DNA from: Thuidium tamariscinum
Lineage: Eukaryota > Streptophyta > Bryopsida > Hypnales > Thuidiaceae
Direction: 5' to 3'
DNA: 64,000 nt
NCBI GenBank assembly: GCA_947034885.2
Contig: OX344751.2
Location: 8,990,001 to 9,054,000 of the forward strand
Shown: positions 1-13,164 of the stretch, piece after piece
How positions within the stretch are numbered: position 1 is the stretch's first letter
How the letters are laid out: each line of letters begins with the position of its first letter
Program-made: the position numbers and the translations under genes
The notes under the pieces: generated by a model
What the model was told of the DNA's origin: nothing
The model's database searches: none
What the model saw: only the letters and a program-made list of their open reading frames with translations

Positions 1-3000
1 TTCCAGCATCCATATCGTACCCGTTATACGCTTACAAAAGGGTGGATCCTAAAAGGATTTTGCCAACTATATGAATAACCTTTGCAGGTGAAAGATTTGG
101 CAGACAAACTTTCCAAGATAAGTCTACAACCAAACAAATTTGCAACTATGTGCTCGAGTTAGATTCAAAGACCTCTTCAGATATAGCAAACACTTAATCC
201 TGCACATTAAAGGTGATTACCTTCAAATTGTTGCGCATCGGCCTGTACAGTCCAAATCCATGAGTGTCGAAAGGGATGGATTGCCGGAGGAAAAAGAAAG
301 AGTCTCTGGCTGCTCTCTCAACCTGCCAAAAGTAGGTGTTAAATCTGTATGAGATGGACAGTCAGAAAATTTTCATCAATACACACAAGATGTCTACCAA
401 CACCAATGGCATGGGGAGAAAACAAACCTGCCAACGTCCTAACTGGTCATTGCACAGTGTCAACATAACAAGAACCTCCTCAGCTTTGTTCTTAAAAAGG
501 GCGAGAGCAACAGAGGCGAAAAAACTGCGCATAAGAAGCTTGTGACCTTCCAAATCATCATCAACACCTAGGAAAGGGAAGTTCCAAATGAGGCATCCAA
601 TTGAGTCCCAAGGAATGCCATTTGGCGCATTTCTGCTATTCCTGTGTACCAACAGGTTCGTAGCATCAACGTCCCACCCAACTTGAGCGTTCAAACTTGT
701 GAGTCTGTGAACTCGTGGGCTAAGTCCTGGCATATTGGTGAAGGCATCTTCCTTCTTGTCCAACGATGTGGCAAAAATTCTAGCTGGGTTCATCTTTTCT
801 GCCAGACCTTCAGCAAATGTGAAGTTACCCTCTCCCAACAGCATCACCTTGGCTTCAAATCTAGCATTGTGATACTCCACGTAGGAGGGAATGAGATCCA
901 GGAATGCTTGAGCTGACGGCATGATTTCTTCAAATTGAACTGGGCCTTGGTCTAAGAACATCTCAGTCCCTTTTACACCATCATGAAAAAACCTGCATTC
1001 ATTGCCATACCTACATCCCTGCACCATTTGAAGACAAGATCAATTCATCAATTCATATTATCACCAAGAACTCAACATGAAAACTACATGTGGACCAAAT
1101 TTAGGAGAATAACAATTCCCAAAGTGATAGCAAAATATTGCACTGAATTGAATAATCTACAAAATGCTCCATGCCAAGAAGATATAATCTAGGACAAATG
1201 GTGTGTGGGTTGGAAGAGTAAGTGAGGCAAAATACACTGTAAGTGTGATAGAATTTGCATGGCACAGGCTTGGCCAAAATTGAATGTGAAAACGGACAAC
1301 TGGAACCTCTCGTACAAAGACCTTGTCTGAAATAGCTACATTGTGGTGGTATGTTAGATATTGAGTTAGGAATGATTTTGTTGCTATCCTCCTCTAGCTC
1401 CATTGATGAACCCATGGATTGCCTCTTCTGCACCAGCAGGGAAAGATAACATACAATTCCTTAGAAAGACGAGATAGTGCAATTTGCTCTTATAAAAGAG
1501 CATCATAATCCCACATCAAAAAAGTGTAAGCTAGAGAAAGTACGCAATGACAAAGCCTGGTATCTTGAACTTCAAAAATCTTCAATAAAATACAAGAACT
1601 ACATAGAGCATGAACTTCGTCTTCAGATGCTACCACAGCACAGCGAATACGAAAGAAAATCAATCTCACCTCCGTTATAAGTGAACCTATTCCTATTTCC
1701 GCTGCAGTGCTACGATATGTTCCTGACTGCACAAATGGACAAGCCGCACAAGTGATATGGACATCGGTCTCTTGGTCATCACCACTATCATCTCCTGACA
1801 GAAAGCTGACTTTTGGGCCAGTAGACATCGATGCATGTGTACAGTTGTGGATAGCATTCTCTGCAATGTAATAGGAGGGCAAGTTGAAGGTCCCGCAGAT
1901 GAATTCAGGTCTAAACTGATGCATCTTCTCCATTATGATATCAGCTGCATCAAAGAGTAATCAGGAGGTCAAGCACTTGGCACGTGACCTTTGAACAGAT
2001 AGAAAACTGATACTTGAGATTATGCAGCAATTCAACAAGGAGACAACACGAAGACACTAACTTATAAACCATATCTGAGAACTCAATCTGTGTGCACATG
2101 CACTTCAATTTCTGCAAGAGAAGTACCCGTCTCTGCAACCACACGAAGAGCCGATAGGGAGAGGTTGTGGCGTATGCACCAGTTCTCCTCCGACTCCTCT
2201 TCTTCCAAAGAACCCCACTCAATTTTCAACTGATTCTCATGTCTTCCTCCAGCATCCTTAATTCGACCCTCCAGATTACCTAAACGGTATTTATCCTACA
2301 TTTCAGCAAACAATTTACACAACTATTGGTTCGGATTTTCAATGCAGTCTAATACAAACAACTCCCAAGACAACTTTGTATCCATGTGGGACAATCTTAG
2401 AGTTGCTCCGCGTAGCACAGTAGAAGAAGCGTCAAAAGAAAATCCTAATGCAATCCATAAACCCTTCCCGTAAAATAGGGATCCAAACCTTGTGCATTAC
2501 TATGCAAACGAAGAGAAACATGTGATGGAGGAGGAAGAAATGCTGACCTTGAGAGTCCGCTGCCAGAACTCAAATGCACAGAGATTAGCTAGCAACATTG
2601 AGGTCCGGGATGGAGAAGTTCCATTCTCTGTTGCATTCGTATCCTTGTAGTATCCTTCTAAGTTCAACCGAAACTGCAAAAATAGACATATCAGATAAGT
2701 TGTTTGACTTGATGGAACTTAACAGTATCTAATATAAATCATCATATTTGGTGGCTGGCACTATTCGGCACCAGGGAACCTATCCTCTGATTGAAATTGG
2801 AATGAAGTTATGCTGAAGTGACGAGTTAGATAATGAAAACACCACGGCTTTCCGTGCACTAGTAATTGTTTGAGTAAGAGTCACATTCACACTCCAATCA
2901 CTCGCAGAGTTAAGCCAACCAACCTGAAAGGCCTGAGAGAAAGGCTGCAGAACAGGGAACGGTGTATTATCCATTATTGCACCTAGAATAATACTCTCCC

Positions 3001-6000
3001 TCACATACCCAGAGGTTCCCCCACGCACTACAAACATCGCGGACTCAAGTGACAGAGGCATGCTAAGAAGCAATTCCCCATACTTGGTTGGATGATATGC
3101 ATGTCTTCCTTTGTCCGGAGAGGCCACTACCATCCGCAATTTCTCCAGGAATTCGAGAGCATCTGTTACTGTTATCAGGGCAGGTGGATTCATGCACTTC
3201 TGCAGCAGTACTGTACCAAAACCACTTTTAGAACTTGAAGAGGAACTTTGTAAGCAGGGTTAAGAGATTCATTTGGAGGGGAAAAATGCATGTTCACTAG
3301 AACAGAATATGATATTCAATTATTGCTTTACTGCTTAGGAGAGATCACTTGCAATTTATGCTGGAAGAAACAAGCTCTTATCACCCTAGATAGTAAGCGC
3401 TGAACCTTACAAATTGGGTCATTGATAGCCTTGGATTCTGCACTCGTGATCATCAGCACCTGTTTCCTCAGTGAAAACAGCTGCATCTGAGGCGTTTCGC
3501 ATTTTGGGAAACTGTGATATACCTGCCGCGTGACCAAACGAACCACTGTGCCATCACATGTTCGCCCAGTCCTCCCTTTCCGTTGATCTGCCTGCGTACA
3601 GGTTGCCGGTTATCGGTTGCAAAAGACATTCTTGAGTCAGAAGCTCCAGATATACGAGACAATTTGACAAAATGAATTCCAAAAATTTCAGTGGTAAGTT
3701 ACCTGAGATTGAGAAATCCAGACAAGACGAGGAGCATGCTGTTGGCTGTCTCTATCCCAAAATAATTCAAGGGATCGGCACGAGTCAACCACATAGGAAA
3801 CTCCAGGAATTGTTACCGATGACTCAGCAACATTAGTAGCCAGAATAACCTGCATCGGAAAAGAAAATGGGTCAAGCACAAGACTACCATTCCAGGAACA
3901 GATTACCCTGCAGGTACACTTTTGGTATAGAGTTTCAACACGCTCTACTGCACACAATAAACGATCAGAATAATGAGAATCTGCTCGTTAAATGGGAGTC
4001 TACGCCAGAAACACGTACTCTAGGTGAGGGGACCCACCTTTCGTCTCTTTTTACAAGCAATCTCCATGGCCTTCACAGAGTGCTCAATGTCAATGCTACT
4101 GTGTAGCACAAACAAACGAAATGCGGGCCCTGCATTATTGAGAAGTAGCCACTGCTGCTCCAGGGATTTGTATGTAGGAAGAAAAATAAGAATACTTTTC
4201 GAGACATCGGGCTCTGTGGTATGAAATTGCACAACTAAATCCCGAATCAAACCCAGTGTAGCACCTCCAATATCTGTCCGTCCATTAACAGCTGGAGAAG
4301 GGTTTATACGGATATTATCTAGAACATCCACATGTTCAGGCCTGTTCCCAAGCTGCTCAACTGCCTGCAGTCGAAACCAAGTAATGGCATATGAAAGACA
4401 TCAGTAATCGCCTTGTTCCCCTTCGCTAGCAAATTGTAATTTGAAGCATGCTTGCAAATAAGCATCCTCTTGTCTCCATCGATTGCAGAAACCTGAACCT
4501 GATAAAGTTACAGAACTCACATTTTCAAGATATTTAACTTTCGTTTGGAGCAATTGGTTCTGGACAGCAGCTGCCAGGTTTGGAATAAAGATTCTCTCCA
4601 CTCTCTCCTCTCTGCCAAGCTCGCTGAAATACTCCTCATACCGCTTGAAATCTGCCGTCGCAGACATTAAGACCAACCTGGAAAGACGGGAGTTTAACAA
4701 TCAACGATGCTCTGAAATAAGTTTCAGTACCCATGAACTGACAATATCAGGTTTTCAATTTACCACAAATTTGAAGTGAGATACATGAGCGGAAACAAAA
4801 ATTGTTGAAGTACCGGATTTTGGGATTCCGAAGCATGAGCTGCTTGACACATGTTAAAACCATGTCAGACTCCACAGAGCGCTCGTGCACCTCGTCCAGA
4901 ATCACCACCTTATAACGAGCCAAAGCAGCTGTGCCATTAACTCTAAGCTCCTCCAAAAGAACACCCGCTGTTTCAAAGACAATCTTGGACCTGCACCAGG
5001 AGTTCCACAACAAAGCCAAGTGAGCTAACAATTTGAGGTCACAGGCAGGTAAACACGTACTCAGACCTGCATTCACCACCCTCATCCTTAACTACAGAAA
5101 TGACAATGAGCTCTGTTGGTTCTGTACATACTCTTCTTCGTATTATTTCACAATTCAGCTTTCTAATAACGAAGCCACCAAATTTTTTGGAGCGATTTCT
5201 TCCTCATTTTGCGACAATAAAACAAGAGGGAGCGGTTGCGTACTTGGCCGTCGAGACATTCAACTGCCCGATATGATAGCCAACCTCCTCTCCTAATACG
5301 CACCCTCGCTCTTGAGCCACACGCTTGGCAACAGCCACGACTGCTAGTCTTCGTGGCTGTGTACACAGAATCGGGACCATATTCTCCTCCAACAACATCT
5401 GGGGCACCTGCGAGCTTTTTCCTGCATGCAAAATACGTAAGAAATCGAGCTGAGCCTACTTAAGCTGATTCCAAGACAACTACTCCTGATTTTGGACGAT
5501 CTCATCATTTTCATTGTGACCTTCACACTTACGCCAGTAGTGTCGATTCAACAATAAAATTGGACGCCTACATCAAATTGCAGAATACATAATCAATATC
5601 CTTTCTGACAGTTTAATCCATCAATGGAAAAGCATAATACCAAATTACTGAACACCAGATGCCGAGCCAAAATGCATTGGATGAAAGTCACGAAAGTGCA
5701 CAGGTACGTTCAAGACTCAAGGTTCTCCGACCGTCACTAATGCCGGGAGTGCAAATGCGTGCGAAGCGTTGTTTATAAGAACGATCGGATATTCCCAGAT
5801 TCCCGATTTTTTGGATTGCATTATAGTTGTGCCCTCCTTGATTTACTTAAAAGTCGGTGTTCTCTCAGACGTACATTGAAAAACGTCGGAAAACGTTCAA
5901 TTTGCAGCTGAGCAAAGAAATCGGTGTTCTCCTTCTTGTTTTGAAAACCTCGACTGGACTTTTTAAATCACCATCTCCTTCAAAACGCGTAATCTCACAG

Positions 6001-6387
6001 GAACCAGTTACGCAAGCGGCGAGGTGCGTAAGCCCCTCTCATCACAGAATGCGGATCGATAAAATTCACCTCCTACTGATTCATCTGATCCAATTGCACT
6101 AATTAAGACTCCAGGTAAACCTCACCGAACAGGAGAGATCACCACAAGCCGCCACAAAGACACGACACCGATCCACGCAACCACAAACCAGCAGACAACA
6201 GAGGAAGAAAGAAAGAAACCGGTTGCGCACCCGAGCCAGTGTCGGCGGAAATGAGCGTGACACGGTTGAGCTTCACTTTGTCCACGATGAGATCCTTGGA
6301 ACGGCGCACGGGAAGGATGCGCTCCCCCGGGCGCACTCTCTCCCCCGGCATTGCGAGGATCTTGTTCTTCTTCTTCTCTCCCGACAT
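1..6387 (-). CDS. DExH-box RNA helicase with CCCH zinc fingers and BMT5-like domain (3' end off window)
   Basis: Fifteen exons: 6387-6231, 5421-5244, 4990-4814, 4677-4521, 4364-4038, 3849-3703, 3591-3411, 3210-2924, 2673-2548, 2295-2127, 1944-1670, 1427-1236, 1018-428, 322-221 and 48 to beyond base 1. All introns are GT-AG and the phase closes at each junction, giving about 1038 residues to the edge. Seen: Walker A TGSGKSS (residues 50-56), DEVH box (144-147), SAT (176-178), QRKGRTGR (384-391). Two CCCH fingers follow (CX7CX5CX3H at 757-775, CX8CX5CX3H at 784-803), then a GEGNF motif (853-857) in a region like the SAM-binding BMT5 25S rRNA uridine-N3 methyltransferase domain. The DEAH/RHA family unwinds RNA with ATP. 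The closest relative I know is the plant CCCH-finger DExH helicase group (Arabidopsis At2g47680). The second finger is split by the intron at 1235-1019, which supports the splice choice. A role in rRNA or RNP processing is inference. The last exon (48 to 1) is the weakest part. Confidence 0.93.
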
Positions 6388-6960
6388 GCACTACTGCCAA
6401 AACGCAGCGTTTCTTTTTCCGGGAGATCGAAATTCCTCGAAAAGAAATGCTCCCCCAGGTGCACGAAACTCAATTCCTCAAATGGCGGTTTCTGCATCCC
6501 CAGCGCACCTAAAACTCGAAACCAATTGAGTGGAATTCCGAAAGCGGTGGCAGGTATTCCGACCGAGACGGACTCCAAGAGGCCGAGCCAGGGGGGCCTT
6601 CTTCTTGAAGGCTGATGAGCAATTGAGCCCTTGCGCTCACAGACAGACAGAAGAAAGCCCCTGGAAATTCAAAGCAGGTGTGAACGGCGGTGGGCGCTTT
6701 GAGGCGTGACGCTCAGGGTTCCGACCGTTGGACGGCGCCCTGAAGTCGGGAGGAGTCGCTATCCAGGGTCGGCTGGCAAGACCCATTCCTGGCACGGCGC
6801 AATGTGTCTTTAGTGCTTGGCACCTTCTGTATATGGGTAACAGCTTTGGGGGGCCCTTAAATGCCGTTGAACTCAAAATAGAAAATCCAATTTGAAGTTC
6901 ACTCTTTTTTCTTTTCTTTTTTCTGGACAAATGGGAAGTTCACTCTTTTTATCCTCCACA
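6388..6960 (-). promoter_or_regulatory. 5' flank and probable leader of the helicase gene
   Basis: This stretch upstream of the helicase start codon has a much higher GC content than the DNA beyond about 6960. That fits a transcribed leader plus proximal promoter. No TATA box or recognisable operator stands out. Short open frames here show no recognisable protein. Confidence 0.4.
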
Positions 6961-9824
6961 TGGTGCCTGCAGCAGGAATCTTAACCCTAGAAGGACGCCA
7001 TGAAACACCCTTTAATACCATGTGGGAACATGATACCTTGTAGTGGTTGCTAGATGACAAAGAAAATTCTTTTATGTGAGATATTCATCTTTGGAATTTT
7101 GTGTGAAAAGGGAATGTTTTGCATATTAGATTGGCATCTAATGAGTGCTTCTAACCCCTTCTGACCTATCGCAAAAACAAATGCGATAGTCCTTTTCAAA
7201 TTTTTAACGACAAATGTTTAGTAGGTTAAAACAAATCGTAGTATTTTGTGAAGTAACTCAAATCTTACAGAACATTATGGTATCATACTTGTTGCATTTT
7301 ACAATTTTCAAAATTTCAATGTATCAAGTATTGAAAAAAAATTTAGGAAATATAATCTTGCAAAAAAATTCAGTAAATATAATTTTTTTCTCAATGAATG
7401 AAATTGGAAAGATGGAAAGACATTAGATGATTTTTGAAACCTTGGGAAGAGTGCAGGTTCCTAAATTGTGGAAACGCATTAGAAACTTCAAATCCCAAAT
7501 TTTACAAAGATTTTTAGATTGTAAAATGCTAATAATATCAATTGCTAAATTTAAAAATTCACGCATACATAAACTCTTAAATTTTTAGTAGGATCTAATG
7601 TGGACAATTTTGGATTTCTATTCCTTCCGTATGAAAATGTGTACAAATTTGTGAGACTTTTTATTTATGACTTTTTTGATTGAATAATACTATGTCATTT
7701 GTGCTAAATTCCATTGCAATTTTATTTTAGGGGGGCAAAAAAGTATTATTCATCTTCTTACAATTTTACTTCTCCATAGCTATGATTTTTACCTATAAAG
7801 ATGATCATCCAAAATTGTTATTATCAAAAAATTTAGTAGTCAATATTTTGTAAAATTAATTTCATGCTTATTAGACAAAATAGTCTAGTAATAAATTTTT
7901 TAAATTCATGCATATTATTAAAATTAAAAAAATCTAGCACATCAACAAGCAAAGAAACATCAAAGTGGGATAATTCACTAAAAATGTCCATTGTAAAAAA
8001 TTGCTATACTTTGAGAAATTGAGTTTCCCCATATGACAATTCACATGGTATAAAAAATTTTAATTTCTATAGTGACCATTCTATTCTTCTAGTATGAATA
8101 CTTAAAAACGTGACTAGGCTATGACAAAGTTAGTCACCAAAATACTATGATTATTGGACCAATATTAAGGTGCATTCTTTATTTTTCTAATCAATAGTGA
8201 AGCCACCTATGGGACCTTTAGATCTTTATCAATCTTACAAGGCAAAGGTTAGACCTATCAACAAAATATTTTATGAGAAATGATTTGATTTTTGGACAAA
8301 GTAGTAAATTCTTTACTGATCTCTATAGCAATCCTAAAAGTCTTCCATCGTCTACTTTTTGGCATCATCATCTTTTAATTCACCATGACATATTTTAAAT
8401 AGGCAATTCATATTGTTGATTTTTTAAGTTAATACATAATTGCTTGAATACAAATTTAAAATCTACAATAGGAAGGGGATGTAGATTTAAAGCTTTTAAT
8501 CCCCAAATGGACCATTTTCACTTCAAGGGGCAAATGAAAGTTTGGGCAAGTTTGGTTGTGTTATGAGTTTTATCATGACTTGTGATGGACCGATAAATTC
8601 ATTGATAAGATGAAAGGAATAATGATTGTATTATGACTTTTGTCATGACTTGTGATGGATGATCATGAATTAATTTGTGTTGAAATATGCACTAGTGGAT
8701 AAGTAGAGATTGTTGGAAGATAGATATCTTTAAATAACAGATGTATTCATTGGAATTAGACAACTTGATAAGAACATTAAAATGCTTGGAGATTGGTATT
8801 TGCTAACAATTAATGGATTTATATAGTAGAATTAGACAACTTCACTTGGTGACTTGGATGACTAAGGTACTAGATAAACACAAAGTATGTTGAAACTTGA
8901 AGTTATATAATTCCAAGTAGAAGATGAAGATTTGTATTGGAGATGATTGAGATAATAAATAATTAGAGAGATGTAATTACAAGACTTCTACTTCAGTGAA
9001 TGGTTCTAGATAGAACCAAAGATAGAAAGATAAATATAAAAAATAGTCCTAATTTATTCTAAAGACTAACAGTCTTTATTGATAGTCTCTATTGTTTGAA
9101 ATAGAACTTGAGGTGAAGAAACCATGTCTTTTGGAAATCAATCTCTTTATAGTGGGTGGTTTGAGCTCTTATGAAACAATTTTGATAATAAGTATATTTA
9201 ATATTTGTATTTGAAGTCCATTGCAATTTAAAGTTATCAACTATAGAAATTTTGCTATAGGTGAATTGTATAAAACCAAGTAGAACAAATTTTATCAAAA
9301 TCAAGGAAGTGAAATTATTGTAGAATTAATGTTAATTTATGACTTCTTAAAAGTTTATATTTTAGAGCATTCCAATAGGAAAATATCTTGGACATTTTTA
9401 GACTAGTATTCCATAATGAAATGAAGTTAGTGCATATTGATGAAACAAAGTCTATAATTAGATTTACAATAGTCCACTTTACTTCATGTCCCAAGTTTTT
9501 GTATGATTTTTTGGAAATGATTTTCAAGACAAGAAAATATGTTAGCTTCATGGAAATATAATTTTGAGCTAATCAAAAGTTACACCATCCTAAATAAAAA
9601 CAATTGAATCTAGATAACCAAAAAATATCACAATAATTTGATATAATTTTTTTCTATATTTTTTCATTCAAAATATTTGTATCTATGTAGAAAGCTTTTA
9701 TTCATGCCATTGGGATTACTAATATGAATCTTAATAAGACTCTTGTTTAATTTTGAAGCCAATCATCTTGTTGAAAAAAATGATTAAATCATAAGCTTTG
9801 TTTTTAAATTCATTTTTTTACAAT
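6961..9824. other. AT-rich intergenic DNA
   Basis: No gene is supported. Composition is strongly AT-rich and open frames are short. A 33-base phrase ending in ATCATGACTTGTGATGGA-like sequence occurs at about 8559 and again about 68 bases later, a small local duplication. Nothing else stands out. Confidence 0.6.
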
Positions 9825-9828
9825 TTAA

Positions 9829-10740
9829 CCCCTAAAGGACTGAGGCATTTTCTGGCTTGAAAACCACTCAAAACTGCCATGTTTGCTACTTCCTCCCAAA
9901 AAAACAAAAAAAACAATTTTATTAGAATCTAACCGTAGGATCCTGTAAATTACTTGTCTGAGATCATATGGTAAAAATTTCATGAAGTTTGACCGTACCG
10001 ATTGGAAGATATTAGCATTCAAAGTTGGAAAAAAAGTTTTTTTGAACTCTGACTTGCAATTTCAGATGACTTTGATTGCCATTTGTTGAATTTTTTTGCA
10101 CTGTGGACCATGAAGTTAAAATTTATTATGTTGAACATTTGAGTTGGGAATTAGGGAAAAAAATTTCAAAAAACTACTACTTGATTTTCATTCATTAAAA
10201 AATTGTTAAGTAGAAGTAGGTCCAAGATTGAACAAAACACTAAGTTGTTAATAACTTTAAGATGGAATTGAAAAACCATGATCCCAACGGTGAGCTTGTT
10301 CTTGCAAACATCCTAAACCCTATCAAAAAAGAAAATTTGAAAAATTTGAAAAATTGCATTCAAAAAGGAATTCTATAAGTTATTTTCTGAAGAAGGTGCT
10401 TAGATTGCCTGAAATTCAACATTGTCCGTAACTTTCTCATTATTAGTCCAAATAAAATGAAACAAAGCTTCAGATGTAGAACAAAACAAAATCTTCAAGA
10501 AAAAAAATAAAAAATAAAAAAATAATTTTTTTTGTGGTTTTTTTTTTCTGCCCGGTGAATTGCTTTTTGGACATAACTTTTGCTTCCAAGCATCAATTGA
10601 AATAAAAATTATATTTTTGGAAAGCTAATCAGATTTACTATCTTCAGAAAAAGTTTCAAAAAATAATATAAAAAATTCAAGTCACACAAGCCTGCCCAAA
10701 ATTCCAAGTGTCCCCCGAGGGGACTTCAGTCCTTTAGGGG
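9829..10740 (+). mobile_element. TTAA-flanked non-autonomous transposon, family A copy 1
   Basis: A 912-bp element is bounded by TTAA at 9825-9828 and 10741-10744. The ends are inverted: the left starts CCCCTAAAGGACTGA and the right finishes with its reverse complement, TCAGTCCTTTAGGGG. No transposase is encoded. The interior is AT-rich and contains loosely repeated phrases around ATAACTTTT. Copies 2 (17923-18844) and 3 (32349-33234, opposite orientation) share both ends and interior. A TTAA target with ends in CCC points to piggyBac, or to another TTAA-targeting group such as Sola3. The assignment is inference from the ends alone. Confidence 0.75.
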
Positions 10741-10744
10741 TTAA

Positions 10745-11800
10745 GAGGTTCATATGACTTGTGATACTTCAAAAAACTATCCCACTATCAAATTGATGTA
10801 CATCAATTCCTTCATAGAAATTTAGGTTTTCTTTTCATCTTCAATATAATTCTCTTGAACAATTATTTTAAAAAAGAACTCAAGTTTGTATATTTGAATT
10901 TTTTTCCCTAGACCCAAATTCAATTCACTATTGTAAAGATTTGTAACTACAATAAAAAATTTCAAGCTAAAAGGATTCAAAGTCATGCAAGTACATCCAA
11001 AAGCAAAGCTAACCTTAAAGTACCATCTACAATCTCTATACATTTCCATAATCAATTATATACATAAACTTTAGATGGCACTTTCAAAAACAAACTTAAA
11101 CTTTGACCCTTAATAGACTTCATCATAAAGGAAACCCAAGTTTGAAATGGGGATGCTAGAAGGAGGTATGACTAAAAATAGTAGAAAAGACACATGACAC
11201 CAAAGTCCTTTGGACCTCAATTTTGGTACTCTAAGGAGTTTGGTCCTATATTTTTCCCAACCTCCAACTCCTAATCCAACATTCTACCTACTTTGCTATT
11301 AACTCTAATAATTTTTGTTTATTGTACCCAAATAATGCATTCTTTGGTACATTGGAACATACTTTTGCTTGCCAACCAAACTATATGAAAATCTAAATAC
11401 CCTAATAATAGTAACTACCTTAGTGCAAGATCCTACTATTGCATATGTGAAAGAAACAAATATTTGAAGTTTCACTCTTTGCAATACAAATGGTAATTTT
11501 GGAGTGCTTTGCAATAAAAAAATAATTTTGAAACTTTAGGGATTAGGGCAAAATAAATAATGATTTGAAAAGAAGAATCTAGTGATAAGTTCTTCAATTC
11601 TACATGCTTTTCTTCTCTTCCCATCCCTACATGAATTGGTTCAAAATCTTGCACAAAAATTATGAAGTATCAATGGCCATGCTAATCATGTCACTAAAGA
11701 ATAGACAAAAATTGTTTTTTTTCATTTACTTAGATTAATGTTCATTAAAAAAAAAAGAAAAAAAAAAGACTCTTTGCACTTAGAAAAGAAGAGTATGCAA
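10745..11800. other. AT-rich intergenic DNA with a diverged MITE fragment
   Basis: No gene is supported. The stretch at about 11283-11430 resembles the interior of the MITE at 41128-41398 (shared phrases around GGTACATTGGAACAT and ACTATATGAAAATCTAAATA). It appears to be an old and interrupted copy. A poly-A tract lies near 11740-11770. Confidence 0.5.
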
Positions 11801-13164
11801 ACTGAATTTCAGAACTTTGCAGAGTATCAAGTTGACCATGAACTCAACCGATCGTTTCAACTCGGATACAGCTATCATCTCTAGTTCTCGACCTTACATT
11901 CACAAACCAAGGAGCGAAGTTAATTAATGATTGCTAACCTCATCCTAGCATTTGCCTTGGTTTCGAACGTTAGCCCGCACACTGACAGGAATTTGACTGC
12001 TCTCAAGCTTTCCACCAATTACCTTGTTTACTGAACAGGCAATCACATTCAGGTAGAATTTATGTGGAAGGACTGCAGGCATGTTTTTAAGGGATTCCGC
12101 CTTGTGATAACAAGGCCACATCTCCTGCCTTTGCCCAGGCAATGAAACTGAAGAAACAGTGATTCTATTTACTACCTATGAACATTCTCTTGATTCACAC
12201 GAAGCCTATATCTCTGAAGACAACTGATACACGAGCAAGCAGTGGCAAGGGTCACAAGCAGCTAAGGTAGAAGGCTTAGAAACCGCTCATCTACGAGCTG
12301 GTTTGCATTTTTACAGTATTTCTTTAGATGGGAACATTTTTAGCTCATTTTTCAGACCAAGAAAAATTGATGGAAAATCTAGCCCAAGTGGTTTCATATT
12401 TTTTGAAACATTATTGAATTACTTATGAATTTTCAAAGGAGATGTGTCCTAGGTCCCTATTTATGTTCCTAGGTCCTTCATATACTGTTCACTTGCAATT
12501 CTAAAGAAAAATGGGGAAAGCAAAGACAATGATTGGCTCTTGCGATAAAGAATACTTTTTCCTTCACTTCATTCAATGACTTGTAAGGTCAATTTATAAA
12601 CTGCATCATGTCCATTCTACAACCAGTTATAGGGGCGGTTCTTAATGCCCGAACTGTTTTCGAGCCCTCTACCTTAGTCTTGCCGTTTAAACTCATGGGC
12701 AGTATGACAAGGCATATTACTGAAGTTCTGACATTCTTCAGGTGGTATATAGTTGACTGCTCTCCAAAAGGAAAGCATAACGTACTGACACGTCGTCATC
12801 CTAAAAACGATGGACCTGTGTATCGACTATCGACCTTTGCAAGGACCTTCCCACGTACCCGCTCTAAGGGTAAGCGACTAAGCACGAGGGAACTCCAGGG
12901 TGCCGAGGAAATCAGAGGCCAGGCCTGAAAAGGTTTGTAACAAACCTTGTAACAACAACGCCTGCCACAAAATCACTCCACATAGTCGAAGTCTTCTGAA
13001 ATACCGACCTGGTAAGAACGATGAAAAAGGTGCAGAACAAGGTAAGAATTTCCCCTATCTTACGAGATAAACTGGAGCCATAGCACTGCTGTGATAACCT
13101 ACACAAATACAGAGATCTTCACCGCAAGCATTGCTCAAACTCTCAGAATAACATGTGTGCGACT
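11801..13164. other. Downstream flank of MND1, no recognised gene
   Basis: Composition is closer to genic DNA than the surrounding desert. The longest open frame is a plus-strand frame of 106 residues at 12608-12928. It has no motif or family I recognise and no splice partner. The region could hold the 3' untranslated part of MND1 or a gene remnant. No tRNA or structured RNA was seen. Confidence 0.4.

Noticed and set aside
2072..2124. Extra helicase exon reading [17 protein letters not shown]
   Set aside because: Joining it breaks the phase. Direct splicing from 2127 to 1944 keeps the frame and gives the continuous segment [16 protein letters not shown].
12608..12928. 106-residue plus-strand open frame downstream of MND1
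   Set aside because: No recognised motif, no splice partner and no supporting context. It is within the range expected by chance in this composition.
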